A stretch of 64,000 bases of DNA from Ralstonia sp. 25mfcol4.1 (GTDB lineage: Bacteria > Pseudomonadota > Gammaproteobacteria > Burkholderiales > Burkholderiaceae), in NCBI RefSeq assembly GCF_900104095.1, contig NZ_FNJO01000014.1, positions 1 through 64,000 on the forward strand, in the 5' to 3' direction. The notes under the pieces were generated by a model. That model made no database searches. It worked only from the letters and a program-made list of their open reading frames with translations, and was not told the origin of the DNA. Below, piece by piece: positions 36,222-46,857 of this stretch (position 1 is its first letter; each line of letters starts with the position of its first letter). The position numbers were made by a program, and so were the translations under genes.

Positions 36222-38036
36222 TTACTGGCCCAGCCAGCGCGCTCGCCCCGCATGCTTGCCCGGTTCCAGCTTGACCTTGTACTGCGCGGCCGGTTCGCGC
36301 GCCAGCGTCACCGGCAGCACCTGCAGTTCGTCGCGCCGGAACACGTGCAGCTCGGCCCGGTCGCCCGGGCGGTAGCGCGACAGCAGCTTGTCGAGCTGGC
36401 CCGGCGCCACGCGCAGGCCGTCCACGGCCGCGATCAGGTCGCCCGCCGACACGCCGGCCCGCTGGCCCGCGCCGCCATCGAGCACCTGGCTCACGCGCAC
36501 CCAGCCGTCATCGGTACGGGTCTTGATGCCCAGCGCAGCACTGCCGTTCGGCTTCTGGGGCTCGGCCACGATGCCGAAGTCGCGGAACAGCGCCGGCAGG
36601 CCGATCTCGTCGGTACCTTCGGTCAGCGCACGCAGCAGCTTGCCCAGGCGCAGGCCGGTCACGTCGTCGAACAGCGCATGCACCTCGGCTTCGGTCACGC
36701 CGCGCCGGGTGGCGCCCGGCGCGTAGAAGTCGCGGCCATAGCGTTGCCACAGCGCGCGCATGATGTCGTCCAGCGACCGGCGGCCACGCGTCTTTTCGCG
36801 GATGGTCAGGTCCAGCGCCAGCGCCACCAGCGACCCCTTGGTGTAGTAGCTGACGATGGCATTCGGTGCGTTCTCGTCCTGGCGATAGTATTTCGTCCAG
36901 GCATCGAAGGCGCTTTCGGCCACGCTCTGCTTGGTGCGGCCGTTGCCGCGCAGCACGCCGTTCCAGGTCTTGGCCAGCATGTCCACGTACTGCTGCTCGG
37001 AGACCAGCCCGGTGCGCACCAGGATCAGGTCGTCGTAGTAGCTGGTGAAGCCCTCGAACAGCCACAGCAGCGGCGTGTACGTTTCCTGCGTCAGATCGTA
37101 CGGCACATATGCCGCCGGCTTGATGCGCTTGACGTTCCAGGTGTGGAAGTACTCGTGGCTGCACAGGCCCAGGAAGGTGCGATACCCCTCGCTGGTCTCG
37201 CTGTTGCCGCGCACGGGAAGGTCGTTGCGCGCGCACATCAGCGCCGTGCTGGCACGGTGCTCCAGGCCGCCGTAGCCGTCGGTGGTGACCATCGTCATGA
37301 AGACGTAGCGGCGATTGCTGTCCAGGAACGGCGCGCGGGCCGAACGCGGCTCGAACAGCCTGATCTGCGCCTCGCAGATCTGCTTCAGGTCGCGGCAGAT
37401 GCGCGTCATGTCCAGCTGCGGCACGCGGCCCGTGAACACCACGTCGTGCTGCGCGCCGCAGGCGCGGAAGGTGCCCAGCGCAAACGTTCCCATCTCCACG
37501 GGATGGTCGATCAGATCGTCGTAGTCGGCCGCCTGGTAGCGGCCAAACCCGTAGCGGCGGGCACCGCCCGGGCCGCGGGCCTCGGGCAGCGACGTGGCCA
37601 CGCGCCAGTCGGCATAGGCCTCGCCGGCGGGCGGATGGATGTCGACCGTGCACGGATGCGCGTCCTGCCCCACCACGCGCAGGAATACCGAGCTGCCGTT
37701 GTAGAAGCCGTGGGTCGTGTCCAGGTGCGCACTGCGCACCGACAGGTCCCACGCGTAGACCTCGTAGCTCAGCGTCAGCGGACCGGCCTGGGCCGACACC
37801 GGCGCGGCCTGCCAGGTCTGCTTGTCGAGCTTGGTCAGCGGCACGCGCACGCGGCCCGCGTCGGCGCGGATGCGGACGATGTTGCGTGCGAAATCCCTGA
37901 TCATGTAGCTGCCCGGAATCCACGCGGGCAGCGTGAAGACCTGGCCGGCCGGGTCGGGAACGTCCACCGTCACGGTCACGGCGAACAGGTGGGCTTCCGG
38001 TTGAAGCGGGGCGATGGCGTAGCGGATCGGCGTCAT
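36222..38036 (-). CDS. M61-family glycyl aminopeptidase-like protease with PDZ domain
   Basis: A 604-residue predicted metallopeptidase. An N-terminal beta domain is followed by the catalytic domain with zinc motif HEYFH (in LCSHEYFHTWNVKRI) and a downstream glutamate in LWLFEGFTSYYDD. A PDZ domain lies near the C-terminus (RAGVSAGDLIAAVDGLRV). No signal peptide is evident, so it is probably cytoplasmic. The ATG at 38036 is preferred. A TACAAT lies only about seven bases upstream of it (38044-38049 on the minus strand), hinting at a leaderless or very short-leader transcript. Confidence 0.87.
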   Translation of the reverse strand: MTPIRYAIAPLQPEAHLFAVTVTVDVPDPAGQVFTLPAWIPGSYMIRDFARNIVRIRADAGRVRVPLTKLDKQTWQAAPVSAQAGPLTLSYEVYAWDLSVRSAHLDTTHGFYNGSSVFLRVVGQDAHPCTVDIHPPAGEAYADWRVATSLPEARGPGGARRYGFGRYQAADYDDLIDHPVEMGTFALGTFRACGAQHDVVFTGRVPQLDMTRICRDLKQICEAQIRLFEPRSARAPFLDSNRRYVFMTMVTTDGYGGLEHRASTALMCARNDLPVRGNSETSEGYRTFLGLCSHEYFHTWNVKRIKPAAYVPYDLTQETYTPLLWLFEGFTSYYDDLILVRTGLVSEQQYVDMLAKTWNGVLRGNGRTKQSVAESAFDAWTKYYRQDENAPNAIVSYYTKGSLVALALDLTIREKTRGRRSLDDIMRALWQRYGRDFYAPGATRRGVTEAEVHALFDDVTGLRLGKLLRALTEGTDEIGLPALFRDFGIVAEPQKPNGSAALGIKTRTDDGWVRVSQVLDGGAGQRAGVSAGDLIAAVDGLRVAPGQLDKLLSRYRPGDRAELHVFRRDELQVLPVTLAREPAAQYKVKLEPGKHAGRARWLGQ

Positions 38037-38100
38037 GGTCACGATTGTAGCGTCACGCCCCGGACCATCCGGGACGTGCGATATCTACGAGCCCCGCGCG

Positions 38101-39105
38101 TCAGCCGTTCACATCGACGACCACGCGCCCGCGCATGCCGCCTTCCATGATCTTGCGGCCCGCCTCGATGGCCTCGCCCAGCCGGATCTCGCGTGTGATG
38201 GCCTGCAGCCGGTCGGGCGCCAGGTCTTGCGCCAGCCGCTTCCACGCCGTCTCGCGCAGCGGCATCGGCGCCATCACGCTGTCGATGCCGGCCAGCGTCA
38301 CGCCGCGCAGGATGAACGGCGCCACCGACGCCGGAAAATCCATGCCCTGCGCCAGCCCGCACGCCGTGACCACGCCGCCGTAGCGCACCTGTGCGCAGGC
38401 GTTGACCAGCGTGTGGGAGCCCACCGAATCCACCACCGCTGCCCAGCGTTCCTTCTGCAGCGGCTTGCCGGGCACGCCCAGTTCGGCGCGGTCGATCACG
38501 TCGGCGGCACCCAGCGCGCGCAGGAAGTCGGCTTCCGACGACTTGCCGGTCGAGGCCGTCACGCGATACCCGAGCCTGGACAGGATGGCGATCGCCACCG
38601 ACCCCACGCCGCCCGAGGCGCCGGTCACCAGCACGTCGCCATCGCCGGGCCGCACCGGGCCGTTCACGCCGCCGCGCTCCAGCGCCAGCACCGACAGCAT
38701 GGCCGTATAGCCAGCCGTGCCGATGGCCATGGCCTGGCGCGTGGTGAAGGCGTCCGGCAGCTTCACGAGCCATTCGCCCTTGAGCCGCGCGCGCTGCGCC
38801 AGGCAGCCCCAGTGCGTCTCGCCCACGCCGTAGCCGTTCAGCACCACGCGGTCGCCGGTCTTCCAGCGCGGATCGGTGGAATCCAGCACCGTGCCCGCGC
38901 CGTCGATGCCGGCCACCATCGGCCATTTACGCACCACGGGCGAGCGGCCCGTGATCGCCAGGCCGTCCTTGAAGTTGATCGTCGAATAATCGACGGCCAC
39001 GAGCACGTTGCCGTCCTCGGGCAACTGGCTTTCGTCAAGCTGGGCGATCTGCGCCTGCGTGGATTTGTCGTCGGCCTGGGTCAGCAGCAAAGCCTGGAAC
39101 GTCAT
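38101..39105 (-). CDS. acuI: Acrylyl-CoA reductase AcuI / YhdH-type quinone oxidoreductase
   Basis: A 334-residue zinc-independent medium-chain dehydrogenase. The family start motif YSTINFKDGLAITGRSPVVRKWPMV-like region and the NADPH loop VTGASGGVGSVAI are typical of AcuI/YhdH, which reduces acrylyl-CoA to propionyl-CoA. It may have a broader detoxifying role. The ATG at 39105 follows GGAG eight bases upstream; a longer frame from 39138 is less likely. The dsbC terminator lies between it and dsbC. Confidence 0.85.
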   Translation of the reverse strand: MTFQALLLTQADDKSTQAQIAQLDESQLPEDGNVLVAVDYSTINFKDGLAITGRSPVVRKWPMVAGIDGAGTVLDSTDPRWKTGDRVVLNGYGVGETHWGCLAQRARLKGEWLVKLPDAFTTRQAMAIGTAGYTAMLSVLALERGGVNGPVRPGDGDVLVTGASGGVGSVAIAILSRLGYRVTASTGKSSEADFLRALGAADVIDRAELGVPGKPLQKERWAAVVDSVGSHTLVNACAQVRYGGVVTACGLAQGMDFPASVAPFILRGVTLAGIDSVMAPMPLRETAWKRLAQDLAPDRLQAITREIRLGEAIEAGRKIMEGGMRGRVVVDVNG

Positions 39106-39170
39106 GATGGCGTCTCCCGTTTTCTTGTGGATGGACAATAGGGGCGTCCGGAAAGGGGTGTCCGGAAATG

Positions 39171-39197
39171 AAAAACGGCCGGACAGTGCCGGCCGTT
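39171..39197 (-). terminator. Rho-independent terminator of dsbC
   Basis: Read on the minus strand, AACGGCCGG-cactgt-CCGGCCGTT is a perfect 9-bp stem followed by a run of T. It begins 32 bases after the dsbC stop. Next to it, GGGGYGTCCGGAAA occurs twice in tandem (39141-39168). Confidence 0.85.
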
Positions 39198-39228
39198 CCT
39201 GACAGCCGGCTGGGGTCCGGCGTCGTCG

Positions 39229-39987
39229 TTATTTCTTGAGGCTTGCGAGCTTGCGTTCGAGCGTGGCGGCATCCGCCGCGCCCGGGATACGCGTGCCGTC
39301 GGTAAAGAACACCGCCGGCGTGCCCGAGATATTCAGGCTCTGGCCCAGCGCCAGGTTGTCGTCGATCGGCGTCTTGCAGCTGCCGTTACCCACCAGCGCC
39401 ACGTGGTTCAGCATCCAGTCGCGCCATACCTTGGTGCGGTCCGCCGCGCACCAGACCTGCTTGGCCTTGACCGACGAATCCGGCGACAGCACCGGGTACA
39501 GGAAGGTGTAGACGGTAATGTTGTCCATCTGCTGGAAGGTCTGCTCGATCTTCTTGCAGTACCCGCAGTTGGGGTCGGAGAACACCGCCACGGCGCGGCT
39601 GCCGTCGCCCTTGGTCCACTTGATGGCGCGGGTCAGCGGCAGGTCCGACCACTTGATCTTGTTGATCTCGGCCAGGCGCTCTTCGGTCAGGTTGGTATTG
39701 GTCTTGGTGTCGATCAGCTCGCCGTTGAGGATGTAGCGGCCGGTGGAGTCCGTGTAGACCAGCTGGCCGCCGACGTTGACCTCGTACAGGCCCGGCACGG
39801 GCGCGCGGGTCACGCTCTTCACCTCGGCACGGCCGCCCAGCATCTTCTGGATCGACTGCTTGATCTTGTCCGTGCCCGGTTCGTCCGCGGCCAGCGCGTG
39901 AAGGGCATAGCCCGCTGCGGCCACGCCGCTGGCAAGGGCGGCGATCGCGGCAACGCGTGCGGATCGGCGGCGGAACAGTTGCAACAT
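39229..39987 (-). CDS. dsbC: Periplasmic disulfide isomerase DsbC
   Basis: A 252-residue thioredoxin-fold protein with a signal peptide (about residues 1-33, cleaved near ALAADEP), an N-terminal dimerisation domain and the active site CGYC (in SDPNCGYCKK). It rearranges wrong disulfides in the periplasm, kept reduced by DsbD. The cis-proline region ISGTPAVFF is present. The start at 39987 has GGAG upstream and gives a proper signal peptide, unlike the longer frame. Confidence 0.93.
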   Translation of the reverse strand: MLQLFRRRSARVAAIAALASGVAAAGYALHALAADEPGTDKIKQSIQKMLGGRAEVKSVTRAPVPGLYEVNVGGQLVYTDSTGRYILNGELIDTKTNTNLTEERLAEINKIKWSDLPLTRAIKWTKGDGSRAVAVFSDPNCGYCKKIEQTFQQMDNITVYTFLYPVLSPDSSVKAKQVWCAADRTKVWRDWMLNHVALVGNGSCKTPIDDNLALGQSLNISGTPAVFFTDGTRIPGAADAATLERKLASLKK

Positions 39988-40141
39988 ATTGACTCCAGGT
40001 AACGATATGCCGGTCAGTGTGCCGGCTTTGCATGTCATCGGTAAATCGCCGAAAGCGGGATTGGCCGCATTCGGCGCCGATGGCGAGATTGTCGCGCTTT
40101 CCGGGAAGCTCGGGGTATCCGCGTGATCGGCGCCGGCCGGA

Positions 40142-41404
40142 CTACCCGAGTGCGCGGCCGATCAGGAACCGCTTGAGCAGCCCCTGGCTGCCCACCGCAC
40201 GGATGCCCAGGTTCCGCACCACCCGGGCTGGCGTGCCGGGCAGCGAAAACAGCCGGTGCAGACCGTCAGTGGCCGCTGTCAGCGACAGCAGGTCAGTGGC
40301 GCGGGCCCGCTCGTAGCGGCGCAGCAGGCGCAGGTCGCCTTCATGACGGAACGACTCTTTGTCGGCCATCACCCGCCCAAGTTCCACCACGTCGCGCAGG
40401 CCCAGGTTCATGCCCTGCCCCGCCAGCGGATGCACCACGTGGGCCGCATCGCCCACCAGCGCCACGTGCGGCTGGACGAAGTGATCTGCCCGCTGCAGCA
40501 CCAGCGGAAAACCCTGCGCCGGCGTAATGCAGCGCAGCGTGCCGAAGCGGGCGCCCACGGCGCCGCTGGCCACCTGGGCCACGGTGGCGGCCAGGGCTTC
40601 GGGCGACAGGGCCAGCAGGTCGCGCGCATGGGCCTCGTCGGCCGACCACACCATCGACACCCGGTTGCCCGGCAGCGGCAGCATGGCCAGGATCTCGCCA
40701 TTGGCCGATTCCTCGTCGGCCATCAGTTTTTCGGGGCAGCCCAGGAACCACTGCCAGGCGGTTTCCTGATGCGGCAGTTCGCAGCGGAAGTTGGCGACCA
40801 CGCCCAGCTGGCGGTAGCGCCGCTGCGTGGTGCCGATATGGCATTGCTGGCGCACCCACGACCGCGCGCCGTCGGCGCCCACCAGGCAGTTGGCGCGCAC
40901 GCGCTCGCCGCTGGCCAGCGTGAGCGTCACACCGTCGATGTCGCGCTCCAGCTGCTCGGCCGTGTCGTCGAACCATTTCACCTGATGCTGGAAGCGCAGC
41001 GCGGTATCGAGCACCCGCTCGACGTGGCCCGATTCGACGATCCAGGCCAGTTGCGGCACGGCGGCAGCGTAGGCCGAGAAATGGAGGTCGCCATGCGGCG
41101 AGGGATTGGTCTCGCAGGCGCTTTCGTCGCCATAGATGCGCATGTCGCGCACCGGCTGCACGCGCGCCGGGTCCAGCGCCTCCCAGACCCGCAGCCGCTC
41201 CAGCAGCGCCTGCGAACTGGCCGAGAACGCGTAGATGCGGCTATCCCAGTCATCGTCGCCGGTGCGCGCGGTATCGCCAGCGGGGCGCGGCGCCACCAGC
41301 ACCACTTGCATGCCCTGTTGCGCCAGCAGCAGCGCACAGGCCTTGCCGACAATGCCACCGCCGACCACGGCGATCTGGAAGCGGGAAGAAGGATTCGATG
41401 ACAT
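40142..41404 (-). CDS. UbiH/Coq6-family FAD-dependent monooxygenase
   Basis: A 420-residue flavoprotein hydroxylase. The dinucleotide motif is GGGIVGKACALLL near residue 14, the second FAD motif is LVGDAAHVVHPLAGQGMNLGLRD, and a DG motif VGADGARSWVR lies between. These are the marks of ubiquinone-pathway ring hydroxylases (UbiH, UbiF, UbiI); which position it hydroxylates cannot be told. The start is uncertain: ATG 41404 or ATG 41449. A TATAAT at 41456-41461 (minus strand) places transcription close to 41449, so the longer form could be leaderless. Confidence 0.87.
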   Translation of the reverse strand: MSSNPSSRFQIAVVGGGIVGKACALLLAQQGMQVVLVAPRPAGDTARTGDDDWDSRIYAFSASSQALLERLRVWEALDPARVQPVRDMRIYGDESACETNPSPHGDLHFSAYAAAVPQLAWIVESGHVERVLDTALRFQHQVKWFDDTAEQLERDIDGVTLTLASGERVRANCLVGADGARSWVRQQCHIGTTQRRYRQLGVVANFRCELPHQETAWQWFLGCPEKLMADEESANGEILAMLPLPGNRVSMVWSADEAHARDLLALSPEALAATVAQVASGAVGARFGTLRCITPAQGFPLVLQRADHFVQPHVALVGDAAHVVHPLAGQGMNLGLRDVVELGRVMADKESFRHEGDLRLLRRYERARATDLLSLTAATDGLHRLFSLPGTPARVVRNLGIRAVGSQGLLKRFLIGRALG

Positions 41405-41543
41405 CGATTGGGCGGCGGCGCTAGGCGCCGGCACGGCAGGTCCGGACATGGCTGGATTATAGCGACGTGACGGGTGCGGCATTGGCCGCGCGACGACGGG
41501 CCGCACCGCCGGCCGGCTCCCGCCCGCCGTCACCGTCCGCCGC

Positions 41544-43541
41544 CTAGTGCATGTCGGCCACGAATACCTTGCGTATGGCCGCGCTGGAAAGCCTTGCGCC
41601 TTCGACTGACGGATGCGACCAGACATCCCGATACAGGATCTGCCCATTTGCCGCGCTGTAATTGCAGACGGTGCCCGGGCAAAAGATATCGATCAGGTCC
41701 ACGACCTTGATTTTTTTCCGCGATTCCAGTCCGCGCAACACCTTGTCCAGATTCTCGCGCCGTCGCAATGTGTCGTCCTTCGTATAGAACTTGCAAACGC
41801 TGTCGAAGGGCGAAAACCATTGCTTGACGGCCGATACCGGCTCGCAGTTTGCATCCCTGGCAAATGGATTGCCGTGAAGGACGGCCAGACGGATATTCCT
41901 GCTGGCCAGATTATCCGAAAAGGCTTCCAGGCCGTTCGCCAATGTCTGCAGCCTCTCGATACTCTCCGGGGTTGCCACCTTCGGGGACAATTCGGCCACG
42001 TCATTGATCATGAATACCCAGTCGCCCGGCCGAAGCCCCTGAATCGATTCCGGGACGACGCGCGCCCAATAATCGTCGTTCGCCCGGTTCCACGCACCAC
42101 GATTGGCGATTTCGCGGACTGGCGAGGCACCCCATGACGACACCAGGGTGACCGAGTAGCCGTCCCGCAGCACCAGATCGTCGAAAGACTGGACAAATGC
42201 GGTCGACATCGAGTTTCCGATCACCAGGACATGCTTCCGGGCATTTTCAAAATTACCCAGGGTACAGGCCCTGCGCGGAATGACCTTGCCCACCTGATCG
42301 TTATCCGACAGCACGCAGGGATCGCCCATCCACACCGAATCGGTGCCCTGCAGCGAATAGGCGTCGGTGAGCGTTGACGTGCCAACCGCGGCCATCGCCG
42401 GCAGGCGGCCGGCATACAGTCGCCCGCTCATCGGATTCAGGACCAGCACCAGCGCGAGGCACAAGCAGGCCGACGTGGCCAGCCCATAGCCGATGGTGAT
42501 CGACGGCCTGGCGGACCAGTTCGCAGCCCGGAGCGGGCGCTCGATGCAGTGATACGAGAGCGCCGCCAGGCCGAACATGGCCACCAGCAGAAACGGCACG
42601 GTCCACCAATGCACGCCGACCGTCCACCGGCTCACCGCAATCACGCCCCAATGCCACAAATACAGCGAGTACGAAATCAGCCCGATATAGATCACCGGCT
42701 TGAGCGTCAACAGGCGATACACCGCCGTATCACGCCGAACCGCCACGATAAAGGCGACGGTGGCTGCCACCACCGCGATCGTCGACAGCGTGTGATACGT
42801 CTCCGGCACAAACAGGACTGCCAGCATGGATGCGAGCGCCAGGGCGGCAATCCAGGCACTGGTCCCGGCCGATCCGTCAGTGTCGCGTCGATTCAGCCAG
42901 CCGAAAGCCAGGGCGCCTGCCGCAAGTTCCCAGAAGCGCGTCGGCATCGAATAGTAGGAGACGATCGGCTTGCTTGTGCCCAGCCAGACAAATGCCGCCA
43001 GCGATGCCACGGCAGACAGGCCAAGCACCCAGTAAAACCGGCCCTGCCTGCCTGCATTGAGCCGCCGGAAACCGAGCAGCCACACCATGAACGGGAACAC
43101 CGCGTAAAACTGTTCCTCGACGCCGAGCGACCAGGTATGGACAAAGACATTCAGTTGCGTCGAATCGCTGAAATAATCAGCCGCCTGCACGATCAGGTAG
43201 ATATTGGACAGGCCAAACAGCGCCGCCGCGCCGGTTTTCAGGTGCCCCCATGGGCGGGGGTCGAATAACGCGATCGCAATCGCCGTGACGCCGACAAAAA
43301 CAATCAGCGCCGGAGCCAGTCTCTTGATGCGCCGCGCGTAGAAATTCAGCAGCAGGTCGCCTAATCCGCGATCGCTGCGGAAAAACAGCGATGCCGTGAT
43401 CACATACCCGGATATGACGAAGAAAATGTCTACGCCGAGATAACCGCCCGGCATCCACTGCCGTTCCAGATGATTCACGATGACGGCCAATACCGCCAGG
43501 GCCCTCAGTCCATCCAGTTCCCTTCGATAATCTCTCGACAT
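41544..43541 (-). CDS. Acyltransferase-3 membrane protein with C-terminal SGNH domain
   Basis: A 665-residue protein of the OafA/YrhL type. The first 350 residues hold about ten membrane helices and the signature RRELDGLRALAVLAVIVNH, with HTWSLGVEEQFY further on. The C-terminal third is an SGNH-hydrolase-like domain. Such enzymes O-acetylate surface polysaccharides or peptidoglycan. The expected GDS nucleophile motif reads GNS here (VLVIGNSMS), while WSHPSVEGARL supplies the late histidine. AT-rich codons are more frequent than in its neighbours, suggesting transfer. GAAGG precedes the ATG. Confidence 0.88.
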   Translation of the reverse strand: MSRDYRRELDGLRALAVLAVIVNHLERQWMPGGYLGVDIFFVISGYVITASLFFRSDRGLGDLLLNFYARRIKRLAPALIVFVGVTAIAIALFDPRPWGHLKTGAAALFGLSNIYLIVQAADYFSDSTQLNVFVHTWSLGVEEQFYAVFPFMVWLLGFRRLNAGRQGRFYWVLGLSAVASLAAFVWLGTSKPIVSYYSMPTRFWELAAGALAFGWLNRRDTDGSAGTSAWIAALALASMLAVLFVPETYHTLSTIAVVAATVAFIVAVRRDTAVYRLLTLKPVIYIGLISYSLYLWHWGVIAVSRWTVGVHWWTVPFLLVAMFGLAALSYHCIERPLRAANWSARPSITIGYGLATSACLCLALVLVLNPMSGRLYAGRLPAMAAVGTSTLTDAYSLQGTDSVWMGDPCVLSDNDQVGKVIPRRACTLGNFENARKHVLVIGNSMSTAFVQSFDDLVLRDGYSVTLVSSWGASPVREIANRGAWNRANDDYWARVVPESIQGLRPGDWVFMINDVAELSPKVATPESIERLQTLANGLEAFSDNLASRNIRLAVLHGNPFARDANCEPVSAVKQWFSPFDSVCKFYTKDDTLRRRENLDKVLRGLESRKKIKVVDLIDIFCPGTVCNYSAANGQILYRDVWSHPSVEGARLSSAAIRKVFVADMH

Positions 43542-44015
43542 AGTTCGTACCCTTCTGGATCCACTGCATCAAGACATCGCTGACGAACCCACAGAAACCT
43601 CCACAGCGGCCGCGTGCGGTATCGCGCACGACAAGGGACGAATTTTATGCGGAGCCATCTTTCGGAATCGCGCGAAATGGCGCGAGTTATGAGGGATAGC
43701 GAACAAAATCGCGGAATCGGCCGGCGGCGGCCGTGGCGCGCTCGGCCCGGGCACCCCGGCAAGTGAAGGGAACGCAACCGCGCCCGACGGACGCCCCCGG
43801 CGCGCGGCTTCGCGCCGTGCCAGCGCGGCGTCCCGCAGGGTTACAATGGCGGTTTTTCCGGCGGCCGTATCCGGCACGGATCGTTGAGCAACGCCCCGAT
43901 CCACTGGTCCTGTCCCGCCTGACCCACTCTGCCCCGGCATCGCAGGTCGCTTGTCCGACCGCCCGCCCGCCGCGCGTCAGACGCACTGCAACCCATTGAT
44001 TGTTAAAGGTTTCCC
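43542..44015. other. Non-coding stretch between the acyltransferase gene and ychF
   Basis: No gene is supported. It holds a perfect inverted repeat TCGCGC-GAAATG-GCGCGA at 43668-43685 and a -10-like TACAAT at 43842-43847 that may belong to ychF, though no good -35 partner is visible. The half next to the acyltransferase is AT-richer, in line with that gene. Confidence 0.5.
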
Positions 44016-45107
<1,092 letters not shown>

Positions 45108-45145
45108 GCCGCGCCGGGGAGCCGTCTCCCCTGCCCGAACCCACG

Positions 45146-45183
45146 AAAATCGCCCGCAGCCGTAATGGTTGCGGGCGATTTTT
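45146..45183. terminator. Bidirectional Rho-independent terminator
   Basis: AAAATCGCCCGCA (45146-45158) pairs with TGCGGGCGATTTTT (45170-45183). Each strand reads a GC stem followed by T residues. It lies between convergent ychF and the GDYXXLXY-protein gene and can serve both. Confidence 0.85.
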
Positions 45184-45205
45184 CATTGCAGCGGCCGGTG
45201 CGCGG

Positions 45206-45706
45206 CTACATGCCGCGCAGCGCCTCGTCCCGCATCCCCACGAGCAAGGCCTGCCCATCGGCATCGACTCGGAATTCTCCGAACTTCGCCTGGGCATAGC
45301 GCTCCGCCTGGCCTTCCTGGAAGAACCACGCGTCCGTCGACACCTGCACGCCGGTGCCGCCCCACCGCGCCGGCACGTTCTGCACACGCAGCAGGCGCTC
45401 GTCGGCGGCCAGCGGCTCGCCCTTGTGCAGGCGGACGAAATGGCCTTCGTTGCGCGCGTCGCGACGGATCACGATGACTTCCTCGCGTGCCAGCCGGGTC
45501 GGCGTCGTGCCATGCGCCACGCGCACCGCGTTGGCGATCGAAAAATTCAGCGCCATGTAGTCGCCTTGCATCAGCGAGCGGGGGTCCACCGGCGCCAGCC
45601 GCAGGTACACCACATCGCCGCGTGCCAGCAGCCGCTCCTTGCCGGCGATGCCCGCCAGGGCGACGCCAACCGTCAGCAGCCATCCCACGATGATCCAGCG
45701 TTTCAT
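45206..45706 (-). CDS. GDYXXLXY domain protein
   Basis: A 166-residue protein with one N-terminal membrane segment (about residues 4-22) and an extracytoplasmic domain carrying the name-giving motif as GDYMALNF near residue 48. The function is unknown. It always tends to travel with DUF2157 and DUF4401 membrane proteins, as it does here. Its start overlaps the DUF4401 stop by four bases (ATGA), so the three genes form a coupled operon. Confidence 0.82.
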   Translation of the reverse strand: MKRWIIVGWLLTVGVALAGIAGKERLLARGDVVYLRLAPVDPRSLMQGDYMALNFSIANAVRVAHGTTPTRLAREEVIVIRRDARNEGHFVRLHKGEPLAADERLLRVQNVPARWGGTGVQVSTDAWFFQEGQAERYAQAKFGEFRVDADGQALLVGMRDEALRGM

Positions 45707-46857
45707 GCCACGGCCTCCGTGTGGGCGATACGCGCCAGCGCGGCGCGGGCGGCCAGCAGCAGCGCGCCGGCGGCGACCAGCGTGGCGGACTTGGCCAGCA
45801 GCGTCCACTGCAGCGTGCTGTAGTACCAGACAAAGCCGATCAGCACCGTGGCGATGGCCAGCCCGAGCCACGGCAGCGAACCGCGCCGCAGCGCCATGGC
45901 CAGTGCCAGCGCGCCGGCCGTCACGGCCGGGGCGTACACCATCAAGACGCTGAACGCGACGGCCACCGCCACCATCGCCACGCCAACCGGCGTGCTGCAC
46001 GCCAGCCGCCGGCTCTCCAGCAGCGTCATGGCCACCAGCGCCGCCCCAAGCAGCGCGCCGGCCAGCCATCCGCCCTGCGCGCGCCAGGGCGTGTCGACGC
46101 CGAAGATCAGGTCGGCCGGATGCGCGAAGCCGGTCACCACCAGCGCGCCCAGCAGCGCCATCAGCAACGTGGCATCGGCGGCAGGCTCGGCCATCTGCAG
46201 GCGCCCCGCCGCCGCGAGCCGGTCCTCGTGCATGACGAAGGCCAGCAGCGCGGCAAATGCCAGCGCCGTCATCGGCCCGAGCGCCATTGGAATGGCGGTC
46301 CAGCGCGGCGCGATCAGGTCGCCCAGCGCCACGCATGCGGCAATGCCCAGCGCCAGCCACAGGGCGAGCATCGCCAGAAGGCGGTGCAGGCGATCGGGCA
46401 CCAGCACGAACAGCACCGCTTCAAACAGGGCTACGCCCAGCCAGAACGGCGCGGTTTCCAGGAATCGCCGGAAGCCCAGCGCCTCGCCCACGCCGGCGAT
46501 GACCATGCCCTGGCCGCCCAGGCTCAGGGCCAGCGCAAACTGCCCGAGCGCAATGCGGCCGCTTTCGCGGCCGGTCACGCGGTACAGCGCGACGGCGATG
46601 CCGATCATCACCAGGCCAGTGACGGCCATGGCCGGGCCATTGCCGCGCGTGGTGGCAAACACGGTGCCGATCAGGAACATCTGGAAGAACAGCGCCCCCA
46701 GCCAGCCCGCGCCGCCCATCAGCAGGCGGATCGGCCATGGCGTGCGCAAGGTCGGCGAATAGTCGCCCCGCACCGTGCCGCGCGCGGCCAGCTGGTTCCA
46801 GAGCCCGCGTTCGGTCTGTTCGGTCGGATCCATCCGGTCGATCGGATGCTGGCTCAT
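45703..46857 (-). CDS. DUF4401 multi-spanning membrane protein
   Basis: A 384-residue, very hydrophobic protein with roughly ten predicted membrane helices after a 45-residue polar N-terminus. It matches the DUF4401 type by position and composition. No catalytic motif is apparent and the function is unknown. The ATG at 46857 overlaps the DUF2157 stop (ATGA), and its own stop overlaps the next start. Confidence 0.78.
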   Translation of the reverse strand: MSQHPIDRMDPTEQTERGLWNQLAARGTVRGDYSPTLRTPWPIRLLMGGAGWLGALFFQMFLIGTVFATTRGNGPAMAVTGLVMIGIAVALYRVTGRESGRIALGQFALALSLGGQGMVIAGVGEALGFRRFLETAPFWLGVALFEAVLFVLVPDRLHRLLAMLALWLALGIAACVALGDLIAPRWTAIPMALGPMTALAFAALLAFVMHEDRLAAAGRLQMAEPAADATLLMALLGALVVTGFAHPADLIFGVDTPWRAQGGWLAGALLGAALVAMTLLESRRLACSTPVGVAMVAVAVAFSVLMVYAPAVTAGALALAMALRRGSLPWLGLAIATVLIGFVWYYSTLQWTLLAKSATLVAAGALLLAARAALARIAHTEAVA

